Shown here: piece by piece, positions 57,050 to 64,000 of the stretch
How the letters are laid out: each line of letters begins with the position of its first letter
How positions within the stretch are numbered: the first letter of the stretch is position 1
Assembly (NCBI GenBank): GCA_027532905.1
Contig: JAPZUA010000005.1
Coordinates: 248,001 to 312,000, forward strand
Direction of reading: 5' to 3'
Origin: Magnetospirillum sp.
Lineage (GTDB): Bacteria; Pseudomonadota; Alphaproteobacteria; CACIAM-22H2
Length of the DNA: 64,000 nucleotides
The notes under the pieces: generated by a model
What the model was told of the DNA's origin: nothing
What the model saw: the letters and a program-made list of their open reading frames with translations, nothing else
Databases searched by the model: none
Position numbers and translations under genes: made by a program

Positions 57050-58320
57050 TGTTTGCCCACGACCTGCCAGCCGATGTCGCGCCGGCAGAAGCCGCCCGGC
57101 CAGTCGATGCGGTCGACGGAGGCGTAGGCGGTCTTCTGGGCCGAAGCGGCGTCCGCACCCAAACCCACAATGCCGAGCACGCGTCCGCCATTGGCGACGA
57201 TTTTTTCGCCGTTCTGGCGCGTGCCCGCATGGAAAACATAAGCGCCCGGCACCGACGAAGCCGCTTCGAGGCCGCGAATTTCACTGCCCTTCTGCGGCGT
57301 GTCGGGATAGCCGTTGGCGGCCATTACCACGCAGAGAGCCGTGCTTGCATCCCAGCGCAGCGTGAGCCGGTCGAGCGTGCCGTCGCTGGCGCCAAGCAAC
57401 GCAGGCAGCAGATCGGATTTGAGGCGCGCAAGCAGCGTCTGGCATTCGGGATCGCCGAAGCGCACGTTGAATTCGATGAGGCGCGGCCCCGCCTTGCCGA
57501 TCATCAGGCCTGCGAACAGCACGCCCTTGAAGGGCGCACCTTCGGCGGCCATGCCGCGCAATGTCGGCATCACGATTTCGGCCATGATGCGCGCTTCCAT
57601 GGCGGCATCGACGAGCGGGGTCGGCGAATAAGCCCCCATGCCGCCGGTGTTGGGGCCGGTATCGCCGTCGCCCACGCGCTTGTGGTCTTGGGCGGCCGCC
57701 AACGCCACAGCATTGGTGCCGTCGCAGAGTGCGAAGAAACTTGCTTCGGCGCCTTCGAGAAATTCTTCGATCACAAGCTCGGCACCGGCCGCCCCGAAGC
57801 GGCGGGCCTGCATCGCATCGTCGATGGCCGCAAGCGCTTCGTCGTGCGTTTGCGCCACAACCACGCCCTTGCCCGCTGCCAACCCGTCGGCTTTGACGAC
57901 GACCGGCAAGGCATGCGCCATTGCATAGGCGCGTGCGGCATCGCGATCGGAAAAACGCTTGTACGCGGCCGTCGGAATCGCGTAACGCGCGCAGAAATCC
58001 TTCATGAAGCCTTTGGAGCCTTCAAGGCGCGCAGCCGCCATCGACGGCCCGAAGGCTTTGATGCCGGCCGCCTGGAGCCGATCCACGAGCCCTGCCACAA
58101 GCGGGGCTTCGGGCCCGACCACGACGAAGTCGATCTTCTCGGCCACGGCGAACGCCACAAGGCCGGCAAGATCGTCGGCCGAAATGTCCACACACTGCGC
58201 CTCGGCCGCAATGCCGGCATTGCCGGGCGCGCAGAAGAGTTTGGCGCACAAAGGCGACGCCGCCAGCGCCCAGCACAGCGCATGTTCGCGCCCGCCCGAT
58301 CCCACCACCAGAATCCGCAT
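57046..58320 (-). CDS. purD: Phosphoribosylamine-glycine ligase
   Basis: This 424-residue ATP-grasp enzyme begins [19 protein letters not shown]. It has the [12 protein letters not shown] segment, [20 protein letters not shown] (ATP-binding), [22 protein letters not shown], and [14 protein letters not shown]. It makes GAR in the second step of purine synthesis. It starts at ATG 58320, 84 bp from xseA across a region with 14-bp tandem repeats. A frame upstream of this ATG is open but has no family sequence. Confidence 0.96.
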   Translation of the reverse strand: MRILVVGSGGREHALCWALAASPLCAKLFCAPGNAGIAAEAQCVDISADDLAGLVAFAVAEKIDFVVVGPEAPLVAGLVDRLQAAGIKAFGPSMAAARLEGSKGFMKDFCARYAIPTAAYKRFSDRDAARAYAMAHALPVVVKADGLAAGKGVVVAQTHDEALAAIDDAMQARRFGAAGAELVIEEFLEGAEASFFALCDGTNAVALAAAQDHKRVGDGDTGPNTGGMGAYSPTPLVDAAMEARIMAEIVMPTLRGMAAEGAPFKGVLFAGLMIGKAGPRLIEFNVRFGDPECQTLLARLKSDLLPALLGASDGTLDRLTLRWDASTALCVVMAANGYPDTPQKGSEIRGLEAASSVPGAYVFHAGTRQNGEKIVANGGRVLGIVGLGADAASAQKTAYASVDRIDWPGGFCRRDIGWQVVGKQ

Positions 58321-58330
58321 GCATGCTCCC

Positions 58331-58371
58331 GCTACCAAACCGGCGCTACCAAACCGGCGCTACCAAACAGG
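58331..58371. repeat. 14-bp tandem repeat in the purD-xseA divergent gap
   Basis: GCTACCAAACCGGC occurs at 58331-58344 and again at 58345-58358, perfectly. A third, partial and slightly divergent copy (GCTACCAAACAGG) occupies 58359-58371. The array sits 10 bp from the purD start and 33 bp from the xseA start, in the position expected for an operator or promoter element, or for recent slippage. Confidence 0.85.
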
Positions 58372-58403
58372 TCGGGCTTGTAGCATAAACGAAGCCCAAA
58401 GCC

Positions 58404-59900
58404 ATGGAAGCCGCGCCCAGCAATCTGCCCGAATATTCGGTCTCCGAGTTGTCGCAAGCCGTCAAACGCACGGTCGAAGACAATTTCGAGATCGTGCGCG
58501 TGCGCGGCGAAATCTCGGGCTTCAAGCGCCACAGCTCGGGCCATCTCTACTTTGCGCTCAAAGACGCCGACGCCGCGATCGACGGCGTGTGCTGGCGCGG
58601 GCAAGCGGCCCGCCTCGGCATCCGCCCCGAAGACGGCATGGAAGTGGTCGCGGTCGGCAGGCTCACCACATATCCGGGCCGCTCGAAATACCAGATCGTT
58701 GTCGAGCGCATGGAGCTGGCCGGCCAGGGTGCGCTGCTGAAGCTCATCGAAGACCGCAAGAAGCGCCTCGCCGCCGAAGGCCTGTTCGATGCGGCGCGCA
58801 AACGCAGCCTGCCCTTTTTGCCGAACACGATCGGCGTCGTCACCTCGCCAACCGGCGCCGTGATCCGCGACATTCTGCACCGGCTTGCCGACCGCTTCCC
58901 GCGCCATGTGCTCGTATGGCCGGTGGCCGTGCAAGGCGAAGCCGCGGCAGCGCAAATCGCCGCGGCCATTCGCGGCTTCAACGCGCTTGAAATCGGCGGC
59001 AAGATCCCACGCCCCGACGTGCTGATTGTGGCGCGCGGCGGCGGCAGCCTTGAAGACCTGATGGCGTTCAACGAAGAGATCGTCGTGCGCGCGGCAGCCG
59101 AGAGCGAAATTCCGCTCGTGTCGGCGGTCGGCCACGAGACCGACACGACCTTGATCGATTTTGCGTCCGACCGACGCGCGCCCACACCCACCGCCGCCGC
59201 CGAAATGGTAGTGCCCGTACGCCAAGAGCTGGTCGCACGCGTCGCGCGCAACACAGCCTCGCTCGAAGCCGGTGCCGCGCGCGCGATGGCCGAAGGGCGG
59301 CTGCGGCTCGAAAACGCCGCGCGCGCATTGGGCGATCCCAGGCGCCTGCTCGAAGAGCGCAGCCAGCGCCTCGACGAACGCGGCGAACGCTTGAAGCGCG
59401 CCGTCGCCGCCTTCCTGGAGCGCCACCAGCGCCACACGCTCGAACTGGGTGCGCGCCTGCCCGATCCCAAGACGCAGCTCGAACGCGCACGCGGGCTCTT
59501 GCTCAGCAGCAAAGCCGGGCTCGAAGCGGGCGGCAAAGCGCTGGCGCTGTCGGCCGCACGGCACCGTGAACGGCTTGGCGAAACGCTGGCGCGCGGGCGG
59601 GCCGCGTTCGACCGCGACCTTGCCGCACGCAACGCGCAGGTCGCGGGCTTGGCCAAACTGCTCGACAGCGTATCGTACCAGCGCGTGCTCGAACGCGGCT
59701 TCGTGCTGGTCGCGGACGCGGCGGGCAAACCCATCGTGTCGGCAGCGGTTGCCAAACCGGGTGCTGCCGTCACGCTGGCGTTTGCCGACGGCAAGATCGG
59801 CGCCACGCTCGACGGTGCGGCAGCAAAGCCGCCCGCCAAAACCGCTCCGAAGCCGGACCCCAAAGCCGACCCCAAAGCCGGCCAGGGTTCGCTGCTCTAG
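58404..59900 (+). CDS. xseA: Exodeoxyribonuclease VII large subunit
   Basis: This 498-residue protein has the N-terminal OB-fold ([41 protein letters not shown]), the catalytic region with [35 protein letters not shown] and [16 protein letters not shown], then a long coiled-coil part. The extra C-terminal tail is Pro/Lys-rich ([13 protein letters not shown]). With XseB it degrades single-stranded DNA. xseB is not adjacent. A ribosome site is not obvious at the ATG 58404. Confidence 0.94.
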   Translation: MEAAPSNLPEYSVSELSQAVKRTVEDNFEIVRVRGEISGFKRHSSGHLYFALKDADAAIDGVCWRGQAARLGIRPEDGMEVVAVGRLTTYPGRSKYQIVVERMELAGQGALLKLIEDRKKRLAAEGLFDAARKRSLPFLPNTIGVVTSPTGAVIRDILHRLADRFPRHVLVWPVAVQGEAAAAQIAAAIRGFNALEIGGKIPRPDVLIVARGGGSLEDLMAFNEEIVVRAAAESEIPLVSAVGHETDTTLIDFASDRRAPTPTAAAEMVVPVRQELVARVARNTASLEAGAARAMAEGRLRLENAARALGDPRRLLEERSQRLDERGERLKRAVAAFLERHQRHTLELGARLPDPKTQLERARGLLLSSKAGLEAGGKALALSAARHRERLGETLARGRAAFDRDLAARNAQVAGLAKLLDSVSYQRVLERGFVLVADAAGKPIVSAAVAKPGAAVTLAFADGKIGATLDGAAAKPPAKTAPKPDPKADPKAGQGSLL

Positions 59901-60094
59901 CGGAATTCCTCTTCGAGCGGATCGTAAAACGATGCTGGCGCTTCGGCACTCGGCAGCGGTTCGGTGAAGCGCACCACAGTTTGCTGGCCCACGGGGTGGA
60001 TCTGGCGCGTTTCGAATTCGGCAATGAAGATGCCGACCGCGAGCAGCACAAGTGCCAAGCCCCATGCGACGGCAATTTCCTTGAGATCGTTCAT
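59897..60094 (-). CDS. Small single-span membrane protein
   Basis: This 65-residue frame begins [20 protein letters not shown] and has one transmembrane helix (about 8-28), then a polar tail ending DPLEEEFR. It has no cleaved signal features beyond the helix, so it is probably N-in/C-out. No family is recognised. It overlaps the xseA stop by 4 bp in convergent orientation. The ribosome site is weak. Confidence 0.5.
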   Translation of the reverse strand: MNDLKEIAVAWGLALVLLAVGIFIAEFETRQIHPVGQQTVVRFTEPLPSAEAPASFYDPLEEEFR

Positions 60095-60172
60095 GCGCGG
60101 AAAATAGCCGAACAAATACGGCAGGAAAGTGACGCGTGTCACACGCCGTTGCAAAGTTTTCGGCGCTGCTCC

Positions 60173-60520
60173 TCAGCCGCGATCGCGCATTCGGCGCGCG
60201 CGTTTGCGCAGGGCGATGGCCGCCGCGCGTTTTTTCGGCGCACGCTCGCCGAGGTCGGCGTCGCTGCTTCTGCCGGCCGACAGGCGCGCGAAATGAACGC
60301 GGCCAACGAGAGCCATCGTCAGCAACGCGGACACGACGGCGCCGCGGATCTTGGAGGCGAACGCAAACCGGCCGCAGCGCCGCTCGATGTCGAGAAAGAA
60401 TTTGCTTTGGTCGATCTTCGCGACCGAAACGATATAGGCGATCGCCAGCCAGAATTCCGGCTCAAGCCGAACCGAGGTTCGCCGCCTGCCCACACGGATT
60501 GTACGCGGCGCAAGCACCAC
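60173..60520 (-). CDS. RHH_4-type ribbon-helix-helix protein
   Basis: This 115-residue frame starts at a GTG pair (60520/60517) and contains the ribbon-helix-helix_4 pattern GRRRTSVRLEPEFWLAIAYI, close to the motif known in many alphaproteobacteria. It continues for about 70 residues of basic, helical sequence ending RARRMRDRG, longer than usual. Upstream sequence is poor in family features, so the start was placed just before the motif. It is divergent from the HTH/PAS-like gene at 60901. Such proteins bind DNA as dimers. Confidence 0.55.
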   Translation of the reverse strand: MVLAPRTIRVGRRRTSVRLEPEFWLAIAYIVSVAKIDQSKFFLDIERRCGRFAFASKIRGAVVSALLTMALVGRVHFARLSAGRSSDADLGERAPKKRAAAIALRKRARRMRDRG

Positions 60521-60900
60521 TTTTCCGAAGCTGCGGCGGACTTCGCCGCCGCCGATACCGGCACCCGAAGCTTTCGCAATACTTGTGTAATCTTGCGGCT
60601 CGGCCGCTGCGAGCGCTACAAAAAGAGCTTGCAATTCTTCGGGGTGAATTGCTGAAGATAGAGACGCAAGCGCGGTCCTCGCGCTCGCCGCCGACCCCTT
60701 CGGCGCACGGCTTGCATTGCCTCCGTCCGCAGAGGGTCGGGTCTGAGCGGGTCCGCTCTCGGTTTTTTTCGTCGTCTCGCAACGCACGTCAACGATCCCA
60801 GGGTGGCCACGATGGAAACAGAGCTCACGAATACACAAATAATGTCCGAAGACGCGCCGCAATTCTGCGGAATCGTGCCGATTTCTGCGGGGAAGCGACA
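60521..60900. other. Intergenic region before the HTH/PAS-like operon
   Basis: This 380-bp gap has no convincing coding sequence. Near its right end TTCTGCGG occurs twice (60863-60870 and 60883-60890), exactly 20 bp apart, just before the ATG at 60901. A short hairpin GAGCG-GGTC-CGCTC (60745-60758) followed by T7 (60763-60769) could be a weak plus-strand terminator. No clear promoter was found. Confidence 0.5.
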
Positions 60901-62043
60901 ATGATCGACCAAAACAGGATTCTCGCCGACGTCCGGCGCGCGTTGCTGCGTCGCCTGGGCTCGGCATCGCCACTGCATTTGAAACTCCAGGCCATTGCGG
61001 CCGAAACCGGGGTGTCGATCGACACGATCGGGCGCGTGCTGAACGGTAAATCCAGAAAACTCGATCTCGCCCTGCTGCTCAAGATCGTTGCCTACTGCGA
61101 AAAGCGCGGCGACACGACTATTCGCTTCGAATGTTTCAGCGGACTCGGCCTGCCGGACCCGAGCGGCGGCTCCGCCGCCACGATGCGGCCGATCGATCGG
61201 CTCAAGGCCTCCATCGGCGAGATGCTGCGCGTGCCCGCGAGTGCAGCCGCCCAGGAGGCCAATTTCTGGATCGACGATCGCGGCCGCCGCGTCATGGCCT
61301 ACCCCGACCATGCACATGCGGCACGCCTCGCCCTCAATCTGCCAGTCGAGACGGATGCGATCCGCTACGCTTGCGTCAATCTCGGCTGGATCCGGGTCGG
61401 GCCGCTGGGTTTCGATTTCGCGGACTACGGGGCCTCGCCAGAAGCGCTGCACGAAGCCGCACGCCACGTCATGACGATGGCGGTCTATCAGGTCCGCATC
61501 AACGGCGTCGCCCTCGGCCGGCACGAGGCGCATGCAGCGCTGCTCGCACAGGCCGCGCGCGAACGCAAAGCGGATGCCGCAAAAGCCTTCCAGTGGACGA
61601 TCGAGCGCAAACCGCTCGACGCGATCGCCGACCAAGCGCTTGCGCGGTTCGCCGCAGAAGCCCGAAACGTCGAGAACCTTTTCGATTTCGCCATGCGGCC
61701 GGAATTCCGCGACCGCTGTGCCGTGTTCCGCGTCGAAGGCACGTCGGTCCAGTCGATCTGGGCCGGCCAGAATCTGGCCGTCGTTCGCCGCGAAGTGATC
61801 GGCAAGGACGTGCGTGACCGCAAGGACCGCCGCTACGGCCAAATGGTCCACCACCACGTGCTCGAGGCGATAGGCGAGTCGGAGCCCGTGTTCCGAGATC
61901 TCGATATCGCGCTCGACGGCTTGCGGGCGCGCTACCGCCGCGTTGCCGTGCCCGAGAACCGCGCGACCTCAAAATGGTCGAACGAGCCTGTTTTTGTCGC
62001 GACCTGCATTGAACGCATCAGCTGGGAGCCCTTCAGGCCATGA
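60901..62043 (+). CDS. Putative regulator with N-terminal HTH and C-terminal PAS-like domain
   Basis: This 380-residue protein starts with a helix-turn-helix (about 28-62: LKLQAIAAETGVSIDTIGRV then NGKSRKLDLALLLKIV), similar in style to Cro/XRE folds. A middle part (about 95-230) has no family I recognise. The last ~130 residues (FRVEGTSVQSIWAGQNLAVV, VIGKDVRDRKDRRYG, RARYRRVAVPEN) look like a PAS_5-type domain. It starts at ATG 60901 and overlaps the next gene by ATGA. It is probably a DNA-binding sensor; ligand and targets are unknown. Confidence 0.6.
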   Translation: MIDQNRILADVRRALLRRLGSASPLHLKLQAIAAETGVSIDTIGRVLNGKSRKLDLALLLKIVAYCEKRGDTTIRFECFSGLGLPDPSGGSAATMRPIDRLKASIGEMLRVPASAAAQEANFWIDDRGRRVMAYPDHAHAARLALNLPVETDAIRYACVNLGWIRVGPLGFDFADYGASPEALHEAARHVMTMAVYQVRINGVALGRHEAHAALLAQAARERKADAAKAFQWTIERKPLDAIADQALARFAAEARNVENLFDFAMRPEFRDRCAVFRVEGTSVQSIWAGQNLAVVRREVIGKDVRDRKDRRYGQMVHHHVLEAIGESEPVFRDLDIALDGLRARYRRVAVPENRATSKWSNEPVFVATCIERISWEPFRP

Positions 62044-62849
62044 ATGAAATATCGAACAGAAACAACCCCGCCTTCTTGAGCGGCATCGTTCCTTTTCTCG
62101 ATGCGTGGGACGCAAGGCACCTGCCGCGCACGCTGCGCATGTATCTGACCGACCAGGTTGCGCTGCGCCTCGTCAACCAACTCGGCGAATTCGGGATCGT
62201 CGTCGGGATCAGCCACAATCTGGCGACGATCAAAGCGCTGCAGCTCGCAGCGGCGCGCTGGCCGCGTTTGGCCGAGCCATGCGACCCCGATCTGAATCCG
62301 TCCGCTGGTCCGCATGACACATTCGCAATCATTCTGCGCCGTGAGAACCAACCAGTCGGCTGCGCCGCCATGCGCCTCAAGCGCCTTGAGGGCAGTCTGT
62401 CGGAACACATCGCGAGCCAATCACTGCTCGCCGAGCGCCCCGATCTGCTGCCGGTCGGCCAACGTTTTCGCGCAAGCGGCTTCGTCGAGAAGATCGCCGA
62501 TGTCCCCATCGCCTGGGGTTCCAGCCTGTGGGCCGACACCAATGTGCCCAAGACGATGGTTCCAACCCTGATGCGTCTGCTGCATCTCTACACATTCGCG
62601 CATTGGTTCTGGTCCTATTCGGTCTCGATCGCGCAGCCGCGCGTGGCCGACCATTACGGGCTCGACGTGCATGGCTATGAGATGGTCACCACCTTCGCGC
62701 GCCGCTATTCGGCTGAAGGTGCGGCGACCGACTATCGCATCCTGATCGCGTGCCGCGACCATGTGCGCCGGATGGTCCAACATCCAGGCTATGTCGATCT
62801 CAGCGTCGATCTCTCGTCGCTCGATCTCTCCGAATCCCACGTCGCGTGA
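62040..62849 (+). CDS. GNAT-like protein of unknown function
   Basis: This 269-residue protein has a core strand pair (DTFAIILRRENQPVGCAAMR, about 93-112) like the beginning of an acetyltransferase (GNAT) fold. Later come VPTLMRLLHLYTFAHWFWSYSVS (about 171-193) and RVADHYGLDVHGYEMVTTFA. The classical Q/RxxGxG/A acetyl-CoA loop is not evident, so acyltransferase activity is only a guess. It is coupled by ATGA to the HTH/PAS-like gene, implying that the pair works as one unit. No signal peptide or transmembrane helix is evident. Confidence 0.45.
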   Translation: MNEISNRNNPAFLSGIVPFLDAWDARHLPRTLRMYLTDQVALRLVNQLGEFGIVVGISHNLATIKALQLAAARWPRLAEPCDPDLNPSAGPHDTFAIILRRENQPVGCAAMRLKRLEGSLSEHIASQSLLAERPDLLPVGQRFRASGFVEKIADVPIAWGSSLWADTNVPKTMVPTLMRLLHLYTFAHWFWSYSVSIAQPRVADHYGLDVHGYEMVTTFARRYSAEGAATDYRILIACRDHVRRMVQHPGYVDLSVDLSSLDLSESHVA

Positions 62850-63221
62850 ACTATCGCCGCTTTATACCTTTTTTGTCTTAGTAAGGTTTTTTATCTTTGT
62901 TCTTTAAATAAACTTCGAACTATGCTCGGATCAAGCATCGTCGCCGGGTTCGCATCTGGCTTCGTGCGCTGTTTGAAATGTGAAGAAAGTCGATCGGGCG
63001 TCCGTTCACGCGACGATCCCTGCAACATGTAACCTCGAATCTTCGCCGCGGTTACATGTGTTGAAAATCAACGGGTTAAATCGGCGACCGTCGCTGTTGG
63101 TCGCGTTTGGTAACCTATTTCGGCGCGGTTGCTTTTGCGCGCGCGCTTGCGAACCTTGATTTCGAGGACCGGTCTTGGTCTAGTCGCACGCGCGAAGACG
63201 CCCGCGCATCGAGGGAGTGGC
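62850..63221. other. Long AT-rich intergenic region before the CoA-transferase operon
   Basis: This 372-bp gap contains no convincing gene. Its left part is AT-rich, with a weak plus-strand hairpin (ACCTT at 62866-62870, AAGGT at 62883-62887) followed by T6 that could end the upstream operon. A strong inverted repeat lies at 63025-63059, and a third related site GGTAACC is at 63109-63115. Confidence 0.55.
63025..63059. repeat. Inverted repeat ACATGTAACC / GGTTACATGT
   Basis: ACATGTAACC (63025-63034) and its perfect complement (63050-63059) are separated by 15 nt. The centre-to-centre distance is 25 bp. A half-site-like palindrome GGTAACC recurs at 63109-63115. The array is about 160 bp upstream of scoA and 175 bp downstream of the GNAT-like gene, so it could be an operator of the CoA-transferase operon. 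Confidence 0.75.
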
Positions 63222-63923
63222 ATGAAAAAAACATACAAGACCGCAGCAGCAGCGCTCGACGGTCTGCTGTTCGACGGAATGCTGATCGCAGCCGGCGGTT
63301 TCGGCTTGAGCGGCATTCCCGAACTTTCCATCGCCGCGATCCGCGATGCGGGCACCAAGAACCTCACCGTCGTGTCGAACAATGCGGGCGTCGATGGGTT
63401 TGGCCTCGGCATCCTGCTGGCCTCGCGGCAGATCAAAAAAATGATCTCGTCGTACGTGGGCGAAAACGCCGAGTTCATGCGCCAGTACCTGGCGGGCGAG
63501 CTCGAACTCGAGTTCAACCCGCAGGGCACGCTGGCCGAGCGCATGCGCGCCGGCGGGGCCGGCATCCCCGGCTTCTACACGCGCACGGGCGTGGGCACGC
63601 TGATCGCGGAAGGAAAAGAGCACAAAGAGTTCGACGGCCAGACCTACATTCTCGAGCGCGGCATCGTCGCCGACCTTGCGATCGTGAAGGCGTGGAAGGC
63701 CGATCCGTCGGGCAATCTCGTGTTCCGCAAGACGGCGCGCAATTTCAATCCGCCCGCCGCCATGTGCGGCAAGGTGTGCGTGGCCGAGGTCGAAGAGATC
63801 GTGCCGCTGGGCGCGCTCGATCCCGACGCCATCCATCTGCCCGGCATCTACGTGCACCGCATCGTGGCCGGCAAACACGAAAAGCGCATCGAACAGCGCA
63901 CCACCCGCAAGCGCGCCGTCTGA
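63222..63923 (+). CDS. scoA: 3-oxoacid CoA-transferase subunit A
   Basis: This 233-residue protein matches the alpha subunit of succinyl-CoA:3-ketoacid or acetate CoA-transferases: [19 protein letters not shown] (about 19-37), the [22 protein letters not shown] segment and [22 protein letters not shown]. It works with the beta subunit that follows, to transfer CoA to acetoacetate or related acids. The start ATG at 63222 has GAGGGAG upstream. The beta-subunit gene begins 13 bp downstream. Confidence 0.94.
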   Translation: MKKTYKTAAAALDGLLFDGMLIAAGGFGLSGIPELSIAAIRDAGTKNLTVVSNNAGVDGFGLGILLASRQIKKMISSYVGENAEFMRQYLAGELELEFNPQGTLAERMRAGGAGIPGFYTRTGVGTLIAEGKEHKEFDGQTYILERGIVADLAIVKAWKADPSGNLVFRKTARNFNPPAAMCGKVCVAEVEEIVPLGALDPDAIHLPGIYVHRIVAGKHEKRIEQRTTRKRAV

Positions 63924-63936
63924 GGAGGACGAACCG

Positions 63937-64000
63937 ATGCCCTGGAATCGCGATCAAATGGCCGCCCGCGCCGCCAAAGAACTGCAGGACGGCTGGTACG
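63937..64000 (+). CDS. scoB: 3-oxoacid CoA-transferase subunit B (N-terminal fragment)
   Basis: The ATG at 63937 follows GAGGAGG (63922-63928) and opens MPWNRDQMAARAAKELQDGWY, the usual start of the CoA-transferase beta subunit, where the catalytic glutamate lies further on. Only 21 codons are in the window; the rest runs off the right edge. It forms the CoA-transferase operon with scoA. Confidence 0.88.
   Translation, partial: MPWNRDQMAARAAKELQDGWY

Noticed and set aside
63025-63059. Lux box or quorum-sensing operator
   Set aside because: The arms do not match the lux-box consensus, the spacing is much wider, and no LuxR/LuxI gene is present. The GNAT-like protein at 62040 lacks the conserved LuxI residues.
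1-64000. tRNA, rRNA, CRISPR arrays, insertion sequences or prophage genes
   Set aside because: No clover-leaf, rRNA, regular spacer-repeat array, transposase, integrase or terminal-repeat signature was noticed when reading both strands. Automated tRNA and IS scans were not possible.

Overview
The window looks like chromosomal DNA of an alphaproteobacterium with high GC content, probably of Rhodospirillales type. The case rests on gene content and sequence style: a three-gene proton-pumping transhydrogenase (pntAA/pntAB/pntB), a COQ9-family protein coupled to peptide deformylase, an RcdA-like DUF1465 protein, a cysteine-free ribosomal protein L31, a ribbon-helix-helix protein of the RHH_4 type, and many 4-bp ATGA/GTGA gene overlaps. 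I saw no rRNA, tRNA, insertion sequence, phage gene, integrase or CRISPR array. The species cannot be named from this sequence.

Layout. 1-5000: exporter fragment, frataxin (cyaY), rpmE, then a LysR regulator divergent from an AhpD-like / thioredoxin-fold peroxiredoxin / EamA set. 5000-12000: RcdA-like protein, a small heat-shock protein with a heat-shock promoter and a probable ROSE RNA thermometer, VOC protein, PilZ-like protein, thioesterase, hydrolase, metY with a terminator in its leader, and a YcaQ-like glycosylase. 12000-21000: transhydrogenase operon, FitAB-type toxin-antitoxin pair with its operator, rpsU, def-COQ9, purEK, a GGDEF cyclase and small DUF465 proteins. 21000-31000: cyclic-nucleotide-binding proteins, acyl-CoA synthetase, DUF3422, tldD, a cupin, exoD, uppP, and a lipoprotein/ATP-grasp/DUF350 operon. 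31000-37400: fusA, a repeat-containing secreted protein, glycosyltransferase plus metallophosphoesterase, lipid kinase and an Lrp regulator. 37400-49000: threonine dehydratase coupled to an AceE-like E1 enzyme, pmbA, a bactofilin-like membrane protein, ubiD, and a methyltransferase with ubiA. 49000-60000: rsmE, gshA, a DGPF/ECF42 sigma pair, a chain of overlapping genes (peptidase C26, rluB, maoC, rsmD), tadA, an MBL hydrolase with purD, and xseA. 60000-64000: an RHH_4 protein, an unrecognised two-gene operon (HTH/PAS-like regulator plus GNAT-like protein), a long intergenic region with a strong inverted repeat, and the start of a 3-oxoacid CoA-transferase operon.

How the genes work together. 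Most of the window is housekeeping: ubiquinone synthesis (ubiA, ubiD, COQ9), purine synthesis (purE, purK, purD), translation (rpmE, rpsU, fusA, def, rsmE, rsmD, rluB, tadA) and redox balance (pnt, gshA). The most informative regulatory features are the thermometer and promoter before the small heat-shock gene, a promoter-leader-terminator arrangement before metY, a GATATC operator with 12-bp periodicity over the toxin-antitoxin promoter, and well-matched promoters before rpmE, rpsU and fusA. The best candidate for an undescribed system is the regulator/GNAT-like pair at 60901-62849 with its unusual flanking DNA.
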